From contig MNCI01006123.1 in assembly GCA_015680685.1 (NCBI GenBank), positions 2,300-58,441 of the forward strand: a stretch of 56,142 nt of DNA, in the 5' to 3' direction. The stretch is from Gnetum montanum. Taxonomy: Eukaryota > Streptophyta > Gnetopsida > Gnetales > Gnetaceae. How positions within the stretch are numbered: position 1 is the first letter of the stretch; the number at the start of each line of letters is the position of its first letter. The notes under the pieces are model-generated. The model had not been told where the DNA came from and ran no database searches. It saw nothing but the letters and a program-made list of their open reading frames with translations. Shown piece after piece: positions 40,700 through 52,699 of the stretch. The position numbers and the translations under genes were made by a program.

Positions 40700-42654
40700 A
40701 TGGTTCTAGTGGAGCTCCACTTGGATAATAGGCTTATTGTTGGTGGAACTTCTTTGGGTTTCCTTGATGATAAGGAAACCTTCGGGGTGCTTGCCTTCTT
40801 TCCAATCTAGTATTTAGACACTAGATTCTTGCAAGTATGACAAAACAAGGCAACATCCCTTAGGATATTTATATTGGTAGATGTCACACTTTCCATCATC
40901 ATCTGATTCAGACTCCACAACCTTTGCAACTGTAGCAACCTTGCCCTAATCCATTTAGTGGGCATGTTTAGCTTCCGTCCTTCTCTTGGGATCACGATCA
41001 CTACATTTCTCTTTGGATTCCTCTACAATTTTAGAGCTATTTGCAAATTTTCATTTAATGATTCAAATATTTTATCTACCTTAGCTAAAATTTTGAAGAT
41101 AGATTCCTAAATTAGCAACATTTTTTGCTGCACCACTTCATCAAGTTGTGCCTCCTCCTCATTGTCATAGAATCAGACCTCCCTTTTTCTAATGGAAGGA
41201 TCCCAGTTATACTTCTTAGCACATTTCCTCTTTTTGAGGTTTCCTTTTTCTTTTGTAACTTGCTTAATGAGCCTTTGGATCTGATAGACTCTTAATTCTA
41301 ACAATCTCTCTTGGGTGTAGACCACAAGAGTTCTTTGTGTTTTGTATTGGAGCCCATCTATGATATGGCGAAGCTACTTCCTTTGAGAATAACCATGGCT
41401 AGGACATATGTGCAAAAGAGAATAATATTGGTCCATGGCTATGTCCAAGGGCTCATGTATTTCTTATCATCATTCTTGGATTTGCTTTCTCAAGTTGGAC
41501 ACTCGAGAGTATGTCTGATATTTTTCATTAAACAACTAAAGCATCGTACTTCATCTACAAATTGATTCCAGCTTCAAAAAGAGTGGTACCAACTTTTTAC
41601 TTATTTTATGAATGTCCTAGGAAAAAACTTAGTTTTTTCTAATCATTTTCTATGTTTTGTAAGACACAAGCATCGTGAAAGGCTTGTAGATGATTATGCA
41701 TATATGAATTGTATCCCCCCTCAAACTTGGGGACATTGTTCATATCCAATCACTTTATTCAGCTATCTTTCACATGCCTTGTTGGAATGCTGATTGCCTT
41801 TGCAATGTTTAGCATGTTTTGAGTTGTGAGAAAAGGTTCATCATAGTCATGGCCTTGGTGGTAACCATGGTATCTATGATTCCCTTCTCTCGTGGTGGTG
41901 GGCCTTCAATGAATGGCCATGCCTTTGATCTTGATCATCTCAGCGGGCTCTACAATCATGATCATTTTTGTCCTATTGGTCACCTCCATTACAATCATAC
42001 TCTTTTTAGCTTTGGTTGAAGCTTGAGGAGGAAGAAGAGGATGATGAAGGTAAAGAGGAAGGAGGACTAGCACCATGGTGCCTGCCACCTCCTCTTTGGT
42101 GGTCATGGCCATGATCATCATTGTCATGCTTGTCCTTATCCCTGCCATGACTCCCATCTTTGGATCCCCCATGATCATGGAATCCATTCTTACCTAAACT
42201 AGGATTGTTTACAATGGACTGTAAATTTTGGTTCAATCCCCCTTCACTGAAATCAAATGGAGGAGAGTCTACATGTTGAGAATCCTCAAAGAGGGGACCC
42301 TCAGTGTCTTTTTGGTTTAGCAAGAACAAAGGGTTATTGAACCATTTCCCCTTCATAGATTCATAGCATTGCTCCTATTGTTGATCTATTTTCCATTATG
42401 TTTTTGTGGGACGATAGTCCCAATATTCATGTTCTTGTACAACATATTCATTATTGAGATCTTGCATGCCCAACCTCTTAAGAGTTTGGAGTAGCATCCT
42501 AGGAACTAATCAGTGAGGTGGAAACATAACGTTGTTCATCTTGATGCAAAATGAAGGTGAAATTAGGCATAAACTCATTTGAATGAGTAAATACCACTTT
42601 TCATTCTTGGGGCACTTGTAGTTTTGATCCATCGCACCTGTGAGAAGAAGACAT
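40700..42654 (-). pseudogene. Element D gag
   Basis: ATG at 42654 gives MSSSHRCDGSKLQVPQE, then after a stop NEFMPNFTFILHQDE, like B and C. The 42356-42006 run holds the charged linker (GSHGRDKDKHDNDDHGHDHQ) and a long Ser run. The capsid-like core is at about 41840-41300 in broken frames (SLSRCLCLTK, FFPRTFIK). The knuckle area near 40900-40830 has tyrosines in place of some ligands. The C-terminus is Pro/Tyr-rich. Confidence 0.75.
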
Positions 42655-42786
42655 TTTGGATTATAAGAAAAATTTAGTGTGCTTTATAGTTGTTATTATT
42701 AGTTAGAATGATTATGGCTCTAAGGTTCAATCCAACAATGTGAAGGATTTTCACTAAGTTCTAGAAGCGCAAGAAGCTAACTAAAG

Positions 42787-42804
42787 TCCCTAGCAATGAT
42801 ACCA
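42787..42804 (-). other. Primer-binding site of element D (tRNA-Asp type, decayed)
   Basis: The minus strand reads TGGTATCATTGCTAGGGA, one base from the LTR. All six differences from the tRNA-Asp complement are transitions. Confidence 0.65.
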
Positions 42805-42805
42805 A

Positions 42806-43675
42806 TGATGAGTAGCAAGTATACCCTACACCCAACCATACAAATCACTAGTGTCCACGCATGAGCCAGTCAAATTCCAAGTTGGGAGGTCAAATTAACA
42901 TTGTAATTGTTGTCTTTCCAACTACACTTGTGAAGTATAAGGGTATGGTTAAGTATAACTAAGACATATGATTTTTATCATTTTTATATTTTATGAATTA
43001 AGTTGCTAAAGAATAAAGAATAAAGTATTTCTAATGTTTAACTAACTAATTGATCTAAGAATTACTAATGTCTAATGATTCCTAACATAAGCATCTGTTC
43101 CCACTTATTGTACACATCATGAACATGTTTAATGCTACTGAGCTATCAAACATTAAGCGTTACTAGGATTACCAAGCATCAAGTGTATGCTCGAAGTGGT
43201 TGTACTAATGTGCTTTAATTAATCACTATTTAATCTATCTTAATTAATCACTTAATTACTTAAAACATTAAAGGAAATTTCTTGAAATATTAAATGCTTA
43301 AGTAAAATAATTAATCTATTTCAAAGTGCTACAAGGTTTATTAGAAAAATCATCTTTATGTCTGCATACACCGAAGTGCTCAGGTACAACAATGCTTGAA
43401 TAAAGATCCATATACTCTATGATTCCTACTGCAGGCACTTAGAAAATATTCTAACTTTCTAGTGGATAAACTACAAGAACTTCATTAAAAATATGAAACT
43501 TGATGCCATAAATGCAGTGAAAGGTGCAAATTTATAGGCAAAAATAGGGTGACCCATTGATGGATACACATTAATGGGTCAAACCCTATGTTGATAGGAT
43601 CACGTTGACAAGATGCTATTGATGGGATTGCATTGATGGCATCCTTTCGATGTGGCCAAACCATGCAACTCATCA
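42806..43675 (-). repeat. 5' LTR of element D
   Basis: 870 bases, minus strand TGATGAGTTGCATGGTTTGG to CTTGCTACTCATCA. TATA-like TTTATAGGC at about 43531 (+ strand orientation). Colinear with 29391-30274, including CCTACTGCAGGCACTTAGAA. Confidence 0.9.
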
Positions 43676-44089
43676 CATATATATATATATATATTAACTT
43701 AAGGATGGTAGTAAAGTTCCAAGTGCCTAGTTTACTAAGAGTTTAATAGTGGCATAATGATATGAATACAAAAAGATACAACATTTTATAAAATTTTTGT
43801 CGCCACTTTTATATGATGTACAAGGATAGATCATGATTTATGGAGAAGCATGAGAAAGCATGCATCATGAAGCATGTAGAATATAGTATGAAGCACAAAG
43901 CAAAAAGAATATATGTACTTAAGAAAGAGATGAAAGATAAAGCCACTTGGAAAGTTGAAAAAGACTTATTTATCCCTTATGTTGAAATCTTCCAAGAGGA
44001 AGAATGTAACTCCCCACTTCTAGAATTCATTTTCCTTAGTGGCATGTCTTGTAACTTGAACTTTTGATGTGTAGTGTTGAGTCCATTAG
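43676..44089. other. Flank right of element D with one short open frame
   Basis: Continuation of the (AT)n target (43677-43694). The + strand frame 43840-44067 (75 residues) is Lys/His-rich and contains KEMKDKATWKVEKDLF, faintly like the chromodomain end of chromovirus integrases (EATWE...DLW). Too short to assign. Confidence 0.25.
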
Positions 44090-44109
44090 TATATTTTTAC
44101 CTAAGTTCT

Positions 44110-44245
44110 TGTTGATTAAGTAGTTAGCTCATTGTCTTGTTAGGAAAGAGGTTGCTAGTTTGAGTTACACTTGAGGCATTATTATATTTTTGTATAATTC
44201 TTCTAATTTATTCTCTTGGCTATATATCTTATGTTGTATGTATAG
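44110..44245 (+). repeat. tRNA-derived SINE-like copy (family shared with 10430-10560)
   Basis: TAAGTAGTTAGCTCATTG (A-box-like) then GGTTGCTAGTTTGAGTTACA (B-box-like) and CTTGAGGCATTATTATATTT. Confidence 0.45.
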
Positions 44246-44289
44246 TAAAATTATTTTTGGTTCCAAAAATTGACTTAATCTTGTTTATG

Positions 44290-45490
44290 TATTTTTAGCA
44301 TGTATGATGATTGAGGTACCTCCAAGTCTTTCAAAACTTTGGTTGTGAGTTGATCATAGATTTTTTGGAAGCTAAATTATAGGTTGCAACTCGATTATGA
44401 GTTTTTTATAACTACAAAGAGGTCATAGTATGAAGAAAAATAAAAAAAAAATAAAAGAACTTTCATCAATAATTCCAAGGTCGTGACTAGTATTGTGACT
44501 TGATTACAATCTGGATGTGACCAATGAAAGTCATGATGGTAGAAAAAAAAAGAGATTTGTGAGTCCATCATGAGTTTTGCAAAGGTTGAAATGGTATTTC
44601 AATTAGTAGAAAATACTAAGAAAGGGTGAGAGTTAGGTGTTAGAAGGATACACATCTTAAAAAGGTGATCATCACAAGTCTCTTAGATAAACAAACACTA
44701 AAATCATGACTTGAAGTTGTTTAAATCACTTATTATTGGAGTGCTTAAGTCTACAAAAACTCGATACTTTAACAAATAAGGATTATTAATAATTTTCAAC
44801 TTGAATATTCAAAAAAAGAAGATTTATTCACTATTTTGATAAACTAAGAAATCCTATATAACTAAAAAATAGAGATAAATTGAGAAATGCAATGATTTTT
44901 GATAAAAACTAAGATAAATAGTTGTGAGAATGTGATGAATGTTTATGAGAGCATAAGAACTGTTGAAAGAATGTTAGAAATTATAAGAATTTTATAAAAA
45001 TCAACTATAAGAAATCATTTTTGTGAGAATGTGAGAACATGGGAGAGAGGAGAAAGCTTAAGAAAGCTTCAACAGACTTTATTATTCAACACATATGGAA
45101 ATTGAAAAAAAAAGAATGTCTTTTATCATTAGAAGTAGTAAAATGCCTTTCTTTCGAAGCCATGCTAGAGAAGGAGCTCAAATTTATACAAGTTCAAGTA
45201 GTGAGTAATGAATGAGCACAATGCCACTCTTCATAGATGCTCATAAATGAGCACTCATTCACTGTTCTCTTCACTCTCCATAATGTCCAAGAAATATCAA
45301 TAACACCTCATCACACCACTACTTATTCCTCCTACTTTCATAAGTTAAAAATATAAAGTGCACATTATTTTTATGGATTTTTGCACACCTAATCACATGT
45401 ATCATGACCAAGTCAACATGACTAGATAAAGAGAATATGGTACATAACACCAAAGACATAACTTCTAATCACCATGTCTTAGGTATCACA
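44290..45490 (-). repeat. Copia element 3' LTR (left boundary approximate)
   Basis: On the minus strand it begins TGTGATACCTAAGACATGG at 45490. About 190 bases at 44310-44500 align with 49550-49740 (TTTGGTTGTGAG, GAGCTAAATTA-like and GGTTGTAACTTGA-like words). Confidence 0.45.
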
Positions 45491-45559
45491 ACATTCATAG
45501 TAAAAAATTTTCAATAATTTCTTCTTTAGTGTGCAGTGAGTGATGTGTTTAAAGATTTG

Positions 45560-46440
45560 AAGATCTCAAACTTTCTCATATTCAACTCTTTCAATGCTAA
45601 TGATCTTCAAAAGATAATTTACTCTAAATTATTGGAGAGGCTTGGTGAAGAGGTCAACTAGTTTATTACTTGTAGGCATATACTTGGATAAGATGTTGCC
45701 TTCATTCACTTCTAAAGTAATGAAATAATATTTGATGTTCATGTTCTTTGACCTCTTTTGCATTACATACTCCTTGGATAATTAAATTATTATTGAGTTT
45801 TCAATAAAGATCTCAATTGGAAAAGTGACTTGAAAGCCCAATTGATTCATTAACTTTCTCAACTAAAGAATCTAGTGGATGATATCTACCCTTGCCATAA
45901 TTTCACCTTCAATTGAAGATAATGAAACTAAGTTTTTTTTTAGTTTTCTAATAGATGGAATAATACTCATGAAAGATGATGCTTTTACTTATTGATTTTC
46001 TTTCTTCAACATCTTCTCTCTAATCAACATCATTATAGGCATGAAAATTTCTATAATCCTTGACAAATTTGATGGAGTATTCTAGGATGACCTTCACATA
46101 TCTTATCATATGTTTTAAGGCATTCATGTGTGTTTGCCTTGGTTGTTACATAAATCTTGATAAATATGAAGTAAAAAACTCTATATTAGACCCTGATTGA
46201 CAAAGGAACCTCAAGGATCCTATCATGTATCTATAAAGAAAAGCTATAATCAAAGCACTATCATATTTTTTTTCCATAAATTAACAATGAGGAAGGAAAG
46301 AAATGGATGTAATTATTACATTTAATAGGCCATATTTTTCTACTATGGCTTTAACATATTTGCATTCATGCATTTTAATGCATTCTTCATATTGATTCTC
46401 TTAATTCCATAAAAAACACTTGGGGACACCAAGATCCTTA
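45560..46440 (-). pseudogene. Copia RNase H region
   Basis: Readable landmarks on the sense strand: KYVKAIVEKYGLLNV, GSLRFLCQSGSNIEFF, SYLSRFM, HMNALKHMIRYVKVILEYSI and, near the end, LVDLFTKPLQ. These match the copia polyprotein C-terminus (GSLRYL..., LSRFM..., LRYLKGT..., ADxxTKPLP). Stops and frameshifts present. Confidence 0.75.
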
Positions 46441-46448
46441 ATTTCATA

Positions 46449-46960
46449 CTAACATTTTCTATCATTTCTAAAGTTTGAAATCATTTTTCCAAAATTTGAT
46501 AGAAAGACAATGTTATCAACATACAATGAAATCATAAGTACATCATATTTAAAATGCTTAAAATAAAGAGTGGGCTTAAATAAACAAAGACTTTTAGCCA
46601 CTTCTAAGAAGGAAATCATTAATTCTATTGAACCAAGCCCTTGGAGCTTTCTTGAGATTGTGGAGAACCTTGTGAAGTTTGCAAACTTTATCTTTTTGGT
46701 CTTAGATTTTATAACATTCAAGTTGTAGAATGTATACTTCTTCTTCAAGTGTCTCATTCAAGAATGCTAAGTTCATGTCCATTTGATAATGTTTATATTA
46801 ATATGAGTAGCAATTAAAATCATTAACGTAATAGTTTAAAATCTAGCAATTGCGGTAAAATCCTCCTCATAATCTATGTGTTTCTTTTGCTTAAAAACAT
46901 TTGTAACAAGACTTACTTTGTGAGTTATTATGTTTTTTTATAAATATCCATTTTTTTGTT
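46449..46960 (-). pseudogene. Copia reverse transcriptase region
   Basis: Sense strand: AFLNETLEEEVYILQLE (about 46775-46725), KVCKLHKVLHNLKKAPRAWF (about 46690-46630) and LYVDNIVFLSNFG (about 46525-46487), where the YVDD box has become YVDN. Order and spacing fit Ty1/copia RT. Confidence 0.8.
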
Positions 46961-47559
46961 AATTATCTTCTTTACTTTAGGCTTATCAATAAGAGGCCAA
47001 ATTTAATTTTTATTTATACTATTTTAATTCCTTTGCATAGCTTATTTCCATACCTTTATCTTAAGAGATTTTACATTAAGGGACACAAGATGTAGTGCAA
47101 CATATGTCACATTAGTTGTAGCTTAACTTCTTATAAATATTCTCTTGAAGTTGTGCCTCATGTACCATTTGTAATGAAGGATAATACTTTTCCATCCAAG
47201 GCCTTGATTCATAGTGTTGCTTCCTCTTGAATATTCTCTTATTTGTTGTAGAAGTAGTTAAATCCTAAGGCTTGCTCATCAAAAATGATACTTCCTAAAT
47301 AAGAACACTTCTTCTTAAGTAGAGAAAAACACCTATAACTACTATACTTTGAGTCATACTCAAGGATCATCAAGCTTTCCAACAATGGCATTAGGGATTT
47401 TTACATAGCATATATAATCAAAGAGTCTTAGATAAGAAAATTCGAAATTTTCCCATAAAATAATTCATAAGGAGTCTTCTTAGCATTGGGGAAGGTGATG
47501 TGTCTATTTAAAATATATGTTACATGGACATCACCTCATTTTAAAAGGCATTTGGGATA

Positions 47560-47960
47560 AATATTCTTTAAAAAACATCTACTTTCTTGAATGACTTCAT
47601 TTCTTCTCTTAATCATACCATTTCTTTAAGGCTTATAACCACAAGTAGTTTGTTTATAAATATCATGATTATAAAAAAACATTAAATTTATGACTCACAA
47701 ATTCACTATCTCTATCACTCCTAATCATTTCGATTTAACATCTGAGTCTATTTTCACCCAACTTATTAAGATTATAAAGTACACCAAATACTTCATGTTT
47801 TTCATGAGGGATATAATATCAAGTATATCTAAAAATGTCATCAAGAACAACCAAGAAAAGTTTACATTCACCATGAGCAATTGTAGGGATTAGGCCTACC
47901 ACATTCATGTGCAATAGTTCTAGGGGCTTTGCTCTTCTTAATTGAGTTGGAGTGAGGAAG
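47560..47960 (-). pseudogene. Copia integrase core
   Basis: Sense strand: PLELLHMNVVGLIPTIAHGE, CKLFLVVLDDIFRYTWYYIP, IRSDRDSEFVSHKFNVF (second core Asp as in RSDRGGEF) and, out of frame, NGMIKRRNEVIQESR, where the core Glu position appears to be Lys. Upstream of RT in reading order, as in copia. Confidence 0.75.
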
Positions 47961-48599
47961 AAGCTTTTATTTTTCCTTTAAATAAGTGTTAAAAACTTCA
48001 TTAGAAGCTTTTGGAAACTTTACATAAATAGTATTTTAATTCTTGATGAGTATTTATAAATTTGAATAAGAGTCATGACCAAGCCTTAAATGTTAAAGCC
48101 TAGTAACAACAAACATTGATGACTTGACATATTCTTCCTTTGAACATAGAGCTTCAAGATAATAGATCTAATTCTCCATCATGCTCATTTTTGCTACTAT
48201 GTCATAGGAATTTGAAATGACACATATTATTTTCAAATATAAGTTTTTTATTCCTTGTAAAAATTTGACTAACAAAAAGTAAATAATTGGTAATTGTGGT
48301 ACATAACATACATCATGCACTTAAATGGTAGTACCATCATTGAAATTTATAAGACATACACCTCCATCCTCAATTTGACAATAAGTGTCATCTTTAAATC
48401 TAACAAACCCAAGATTCCATCTAATTAATTAAAACCCTCTTTGTTAGTAGTCATGTTGTTAGAGTAATCATGATTAAAAATCCAAGTATTGGAAGTAATT
48501 TTCTTTCAGGTGAAAAATGCAACAAAATTGACTTCTATGCCATCACAAACATCTTTGACTTTGTCTTGATTTTGAAAAGTGGACTCACCTAGTACTTGT

Positions 48600-49510
48600 A
48601 AATTTTCTTTAGAGATGTTTTTAGTGTTATTCTTGGTATAATATCCATCTTTAACATGCCCTATTTTGTTACAAACCATGCACTAATGTCCATATTTATT
48701 CTGAAAGTTTGACCTTTCTTTTTCTCTTTGGAATCCTCCTCTACCTATTTCAGTATTGGGCCTAAAAGTTGAGGAGTTTTGATCCTATACATCATTTTCT
48801 TTAAAATGAATTTTTGCTTTTTCCTCTAGCTCTTCAAGGTTGTCCTCTTCCTTTTCATGAGTTCTGGGGTACATACGCATCATTATTTTAGAAGTTGATA
48901 CTTTTCAATTCTTCTAAGGTCCTATGAAAAAACACCAATTCATCCATGGTCTATACTGAAAGATCCTTAGTTTTGACTATGGTAACCATAACATTTTTAT
49001 ACTTGTGTCCATCATACAAGACTTGAGTGATCCTTAGAAACTTTTGATGCATTTGTAATCCCATTAATATTAATCAAGACTTCTAAGAGAATAATGAACA
49101 ATTTTTCTAGGAATTGTTCAATAGATTCATATTTCAACATTTTGAGATTGTTAAACTCACTTCTAAGATTGAGCTACTAGATTGTCATGTTTCCTTTAAA
49201 ATCTTCTTGTAATGCCTCCAAACATTGCTTTGAGCTCCACTTTACAATGATAATAGCACTAATGGGTTCAAAACATAAGTACAAATAATCGTTTTTAAAA
49301 GAAAGTCTTACTTTAAAGTAGTTTTCTAATCTTTCCTTTCTTAGTCATCAAAAATGACATAGCCATTTCTAAATATTTCTAAACATCATTAATATGGAGT
49401 AAAAACTTCATTAAATGACTCCAATATGAAAATCTTATGAACTATCAAAGATGACATTATTGTTTGGGATCTCCTTTCTGGTCATGTCTATTAAAACTTT
49501 GGAACTTCTC
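48600..49510 (-). pseudogene. Copia gag remnant with zinc-knuckle-like motif
   Basis: Around 48690-48650 the sense strand gives CMVCNKIGHVKDGY, a C-x2-C-x4-H knuckle with the last Cys lost. The upstream part is badly broken and shows only short gag-like runs. Confidence 0.5.
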
Positions 49511-49525
49511 TTAGTCTAATATCAC

Positions 49526-49760
49526 TGTTGAGTGCACAAGAAGGAGAGAGTAAAGGTTGATGTAGCTCTAAGTTTTTTAAATATTTGGTTGTGAGCTACA
49601 TGTGGGTTCACCATGAGCTAAATTAAAGGTTGTAACTTGACTACAAATTGGTTATGACTATATAAGGACCATGGTACAAAGGAAAATTAGAAAAAAAAAA
49701 TACTTGTCATGAATAACAGTGGATCATGGTATGTTCATCATTAGTTTTGATCTATTCATC
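49526..49760 (-). repeat. Copia element 5' LTR, recognisable inner part
   Basis: Begins TGTTGAGTGCACAAG next to a degraded primer site (minus strand GTGATATTAGACT at 49513-49525, compare TGGTATCAGAGC of tRNA-iMet). Matches 44310-44500. Continuation beyond 49760 is too diverged to follow. Confidence 0.45.
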
Positions 49761-51365
49761 ATGATCTAACCATAGATCATCCTGAAAAAAGTTATATTTT
49801 TAGGTCAAATATAGAAGCCTTTATCTCCATCATTATTTTTATTTTTAGAGTAGGATCACTTTGCTTTGCTTTGACCTTCAAAACACACTAAACCTAGATA
49901 GTATGCAAGACAAATAATTTGCTAGAAACCAAGAGAAATATCTATCTTTAATTAAAAATAAAATAATATTTAATTAGAGTAGATCCAAAAATCCACAAAA
50001 CATCATACCAAAACACTCACACACTCAACCATATTGTAGATTTTGAGTCTATACAAACACACACACAAGATCAATCTTAATGTAATGTACAATCAATATA
50101 GACATATTCTATCATATCCCCATTTCCAAATGATGCCATTGCATAACAAAGATGGTGTCTCTTCATAAATAATGATGTGATTATTATAATAACACCTAAA
50201 AGGGGCATGTTTTAATTAAGAAACAAAATGACACATTATACTAATGGCCATGAGGTGACCTACGGTATTTATACCTCAGTAATAGAGGTCATATTAGCAT
50301 GGAGTTGAGGAATTGTTAAAGGCAAGTAATAGGTGTTGGATGAAGTATGATAGGAAGAGGATTGATCATTCTTTCTAGATATTTGTAGGCATAACCATGT
50401 TAGCCTCTAAGGAATAGATGATGAAGGAAGATAATCCCAAGAAACACTTAGATCATGACCCAAATACATTATTCCATATTAATAAAGCATTCTTTTTCTC
50501 TTTTCATCTACATTTTTCTTATTGTTTTCATTACACATAATGTTGAATGTTATGCATATTTGATGTTTTCCACATTCTCTTCTTAATGCATAATGTATAA
50601 TATAATGTACATTTGATGTTTACCAATTTTAAGAATGGGATGTGACATTTGATATTAAAGCAAACCATGATCCAAGGACTAATCATAATCAAGGGTTAAC
50701 TATAATTCATTGATGAATCATAGACCTAGAAGCCAAGGAGAGTCATAGACCACCACAAAATGCACCTTATGTTTGAGATGATCCATGTAAGCTAGAAGAT
50801 ATCTTTTAGTGATCTTTCATATACCATAGATCTTACATCTAGAAGACAACCATGAACACATATCATGTTCAAGATAGATTCCACCAACCAACAAGATTCC
50901 TTTGTAAAGTAACTTTTATGGATATTACCAACCATGAGATTTGATTATGCCTAAAAAAAGTACATAAACTTCAAGAGATATAGGTAAGACAAAGAAACAC
51001 TAGTCCAGGTAGCTCTTATCCATCTTACTATATTATTAGAATGTTAATTGATTAATGTCATTATTAAGTTATCCTAGATGGCTAGTAACCATGGCTAAAG
51101 TTAATCTTGTCTTGTTTGGAACTTAGTGTCCTAAGCCATTAACCCTTGTAACTTTTCATCAACCTATGTTGTCCTACTATGACCTCTTGTGCCCTATCAT
51201 CCATGCCTTGCCCTACTATTCGTACCCCATCATCTAGTGCTATCCTTCACATTTTTGCACCATTTTTCCTACTGTCATGTGTTGTTTTTTTTTTTCACCA
51301 CCTACAGCTTCATTACCATTTCCCTTGCCTCCATGTGTGTTAAAAAACAACCAAGAGTTTTGGTA
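49761..51365. other. AT-rich sequence, no gene seen
   Basis: May include the outer copia LTR. TATTTATACCTC near 50267 could be its TATA region. No coding motif recognised. The + frame at 51189-51392 is hydrophobic and low-complexity and looks like chance. Confidence 0.4.
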
Positions 51366-51560
51366 GTTTGTGGTGACCATGGATATCATTGATGCCAAAA
51401 AATCTTACCTTCCTTGGAGTGAAAATGAACATTGTTGATGTCATGAAATCCTACCTCCCTTTGCACCAACAGATATCATTGATAATGGAAAAATTGTGCC
51501 TCTCTTGAAAAGTTGATGGACACCATTAGCACTACAAAATCCTACCTCATCAAGCATGCT
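51366..51560 (+). repeat. Four diverged ~50-60-base tandem units
   Basis: Repeating pattern ATGGATATCATTGATGCC...AATCTTACCT, ACATTGTTGATGTCATGAAA...CCTACCTCC, AGATATCATTGATAATGG, then GACACCATTAGCACTACAAA...CCTACCTC. Origin unknown. Confidence 0.4.
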
Positions 51561-52699
51561 CATCTTAGATTAGTAGTGGGATGGGTAACCTCTCTAGAAG
51601 TCTCATTTTCCATGCCCAAAGTTTTGAACTTCAGAAGCAATAGCTTTGATCCTGGAAGTCTTTTTTGACAAAAAAAGAGTTATTTCCTATAGAATTTGAT
51701 CTCTTGGACATAATGAAGAAGTCAAATCAGTCCCATAGAGCTTTAAGAATTAATTTTTTACTCCTTTTCCAACATGGTCCCTTAATACCTTCAAAGACTC
51801 ATTTTAGCATAATTTGGACATATGATTTTCATTTCCAACACATAATCTTAAATATTGTGATCAAGATTGATATCTTGACCCCATGACTTCTTGAGTCTTC
51901 CATAGTAAAAAATATTAAACTTTATAGCAACCACCATATAGATTGAAAATTCAACTATTGATTTCAACCAAGAATCATGGTCCAAATCAATATCTATAAA
52001 CACTTGGCCTCTACAACTTCTACTTCTGATATATTGAAGTCAACCATGATATTGATGAGAATCTATATTCTCATGGTATAGATTCATATTGTGATTGTTG
52101 AAACCTATGAAAACATAGCTTGAAATTAGGCATTAGTAATTATCGCATACTACTACAAAAATCGATGTATTTTGGTAACTTTAAATAGTAGAAAAATAAA
52201 AGGTTAAATAGATTTAATTAAAATTAAAGACATAAAGAGGCTTATAATGATCTTCAAATAGTCTTTGGCCAGTTCTTGACCAACAAAGAAGAGATATAAT
52301 CATTAAATTAATGTAGAATACTTAAAACAACCAATTAACTAAGCACAATATTTGCTAAACAGGTTATAGGAATCAATAATTTTGTCCATAGATAACTAGC
52401 CTTGTCAATACAATCCTTCAACTTTGGTTCTAAACCATAGCATAGGATGATGCTTAAGGAAATTAGTATAGTATGCCAAAAAATAAACTAACTTAATCAA
52501 AGAATATAGTTATAGAAATAGTTTTACTATAAGAACAAATTAAATAATCCTTAATTATAGCATCATAATAGTTCTAAGAACAATAGAAAGTCTTTAAGTC
52601 TTTAGCATTCTAAAGCTCTTAATATGAATTAATCATAACATAACAATTAAAATGTATTCAAAGGAAAACATTGTTCTTATAAGGCCAATAAAGAATCTG
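51561..52699. other. AT-rich sequence, no gene recognised
   Basis: Only short frames (for example 73 residues at 51665-51886, unrecognised). Many A/T homopolymers. Confidence 0.4.

Larger units (their letters stand above)
29391..43675 (-). mobile_element. Element D: near-complete Ty3/gypsy (Athila/Tat-type) retrotransposon with an extra downstream frame
   Basis: 14285 bases, two LTRs (29391-30274 and 42806-43675), flanked by TATAT/CATAT within an (AT)n tract. Sense order downward: primer site, gag (from 42654), protease, RT, RNase H, integrase (to about 36583), internal purine box, long 3' region with a further sense frame (34410-30500), terminal purine tract. A solo LTR (32776-33823) lies inside the extra frame. 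RT carries KDHFPLPFLDQVLD and GYSGYNEI, typical of Athila/Tat. All frames contain stops. Confidence 0.9.
44290..49760 (-). mobile_element. Decayed Ty1/copia retrotransposon
   Basis: Sense order downward: LTR copy from 49526, degraded iMet-type primer site, gag with zinc knuckle, integrase, RT, RNase H, LTR copy ending at 45490. Integrase before RT defines Ty1/copia. Domains read only by switching frames, with many stops. The outer ends of the LTRs are not resolved. Confidence 0.8.

Noticed and set aside
45177-45200. TATA box in the copia 3' LTR (AAATTTATACAAG)
   Set aside because: The LTR is too diverged and has no partner alignment at this point, so it was not listed.
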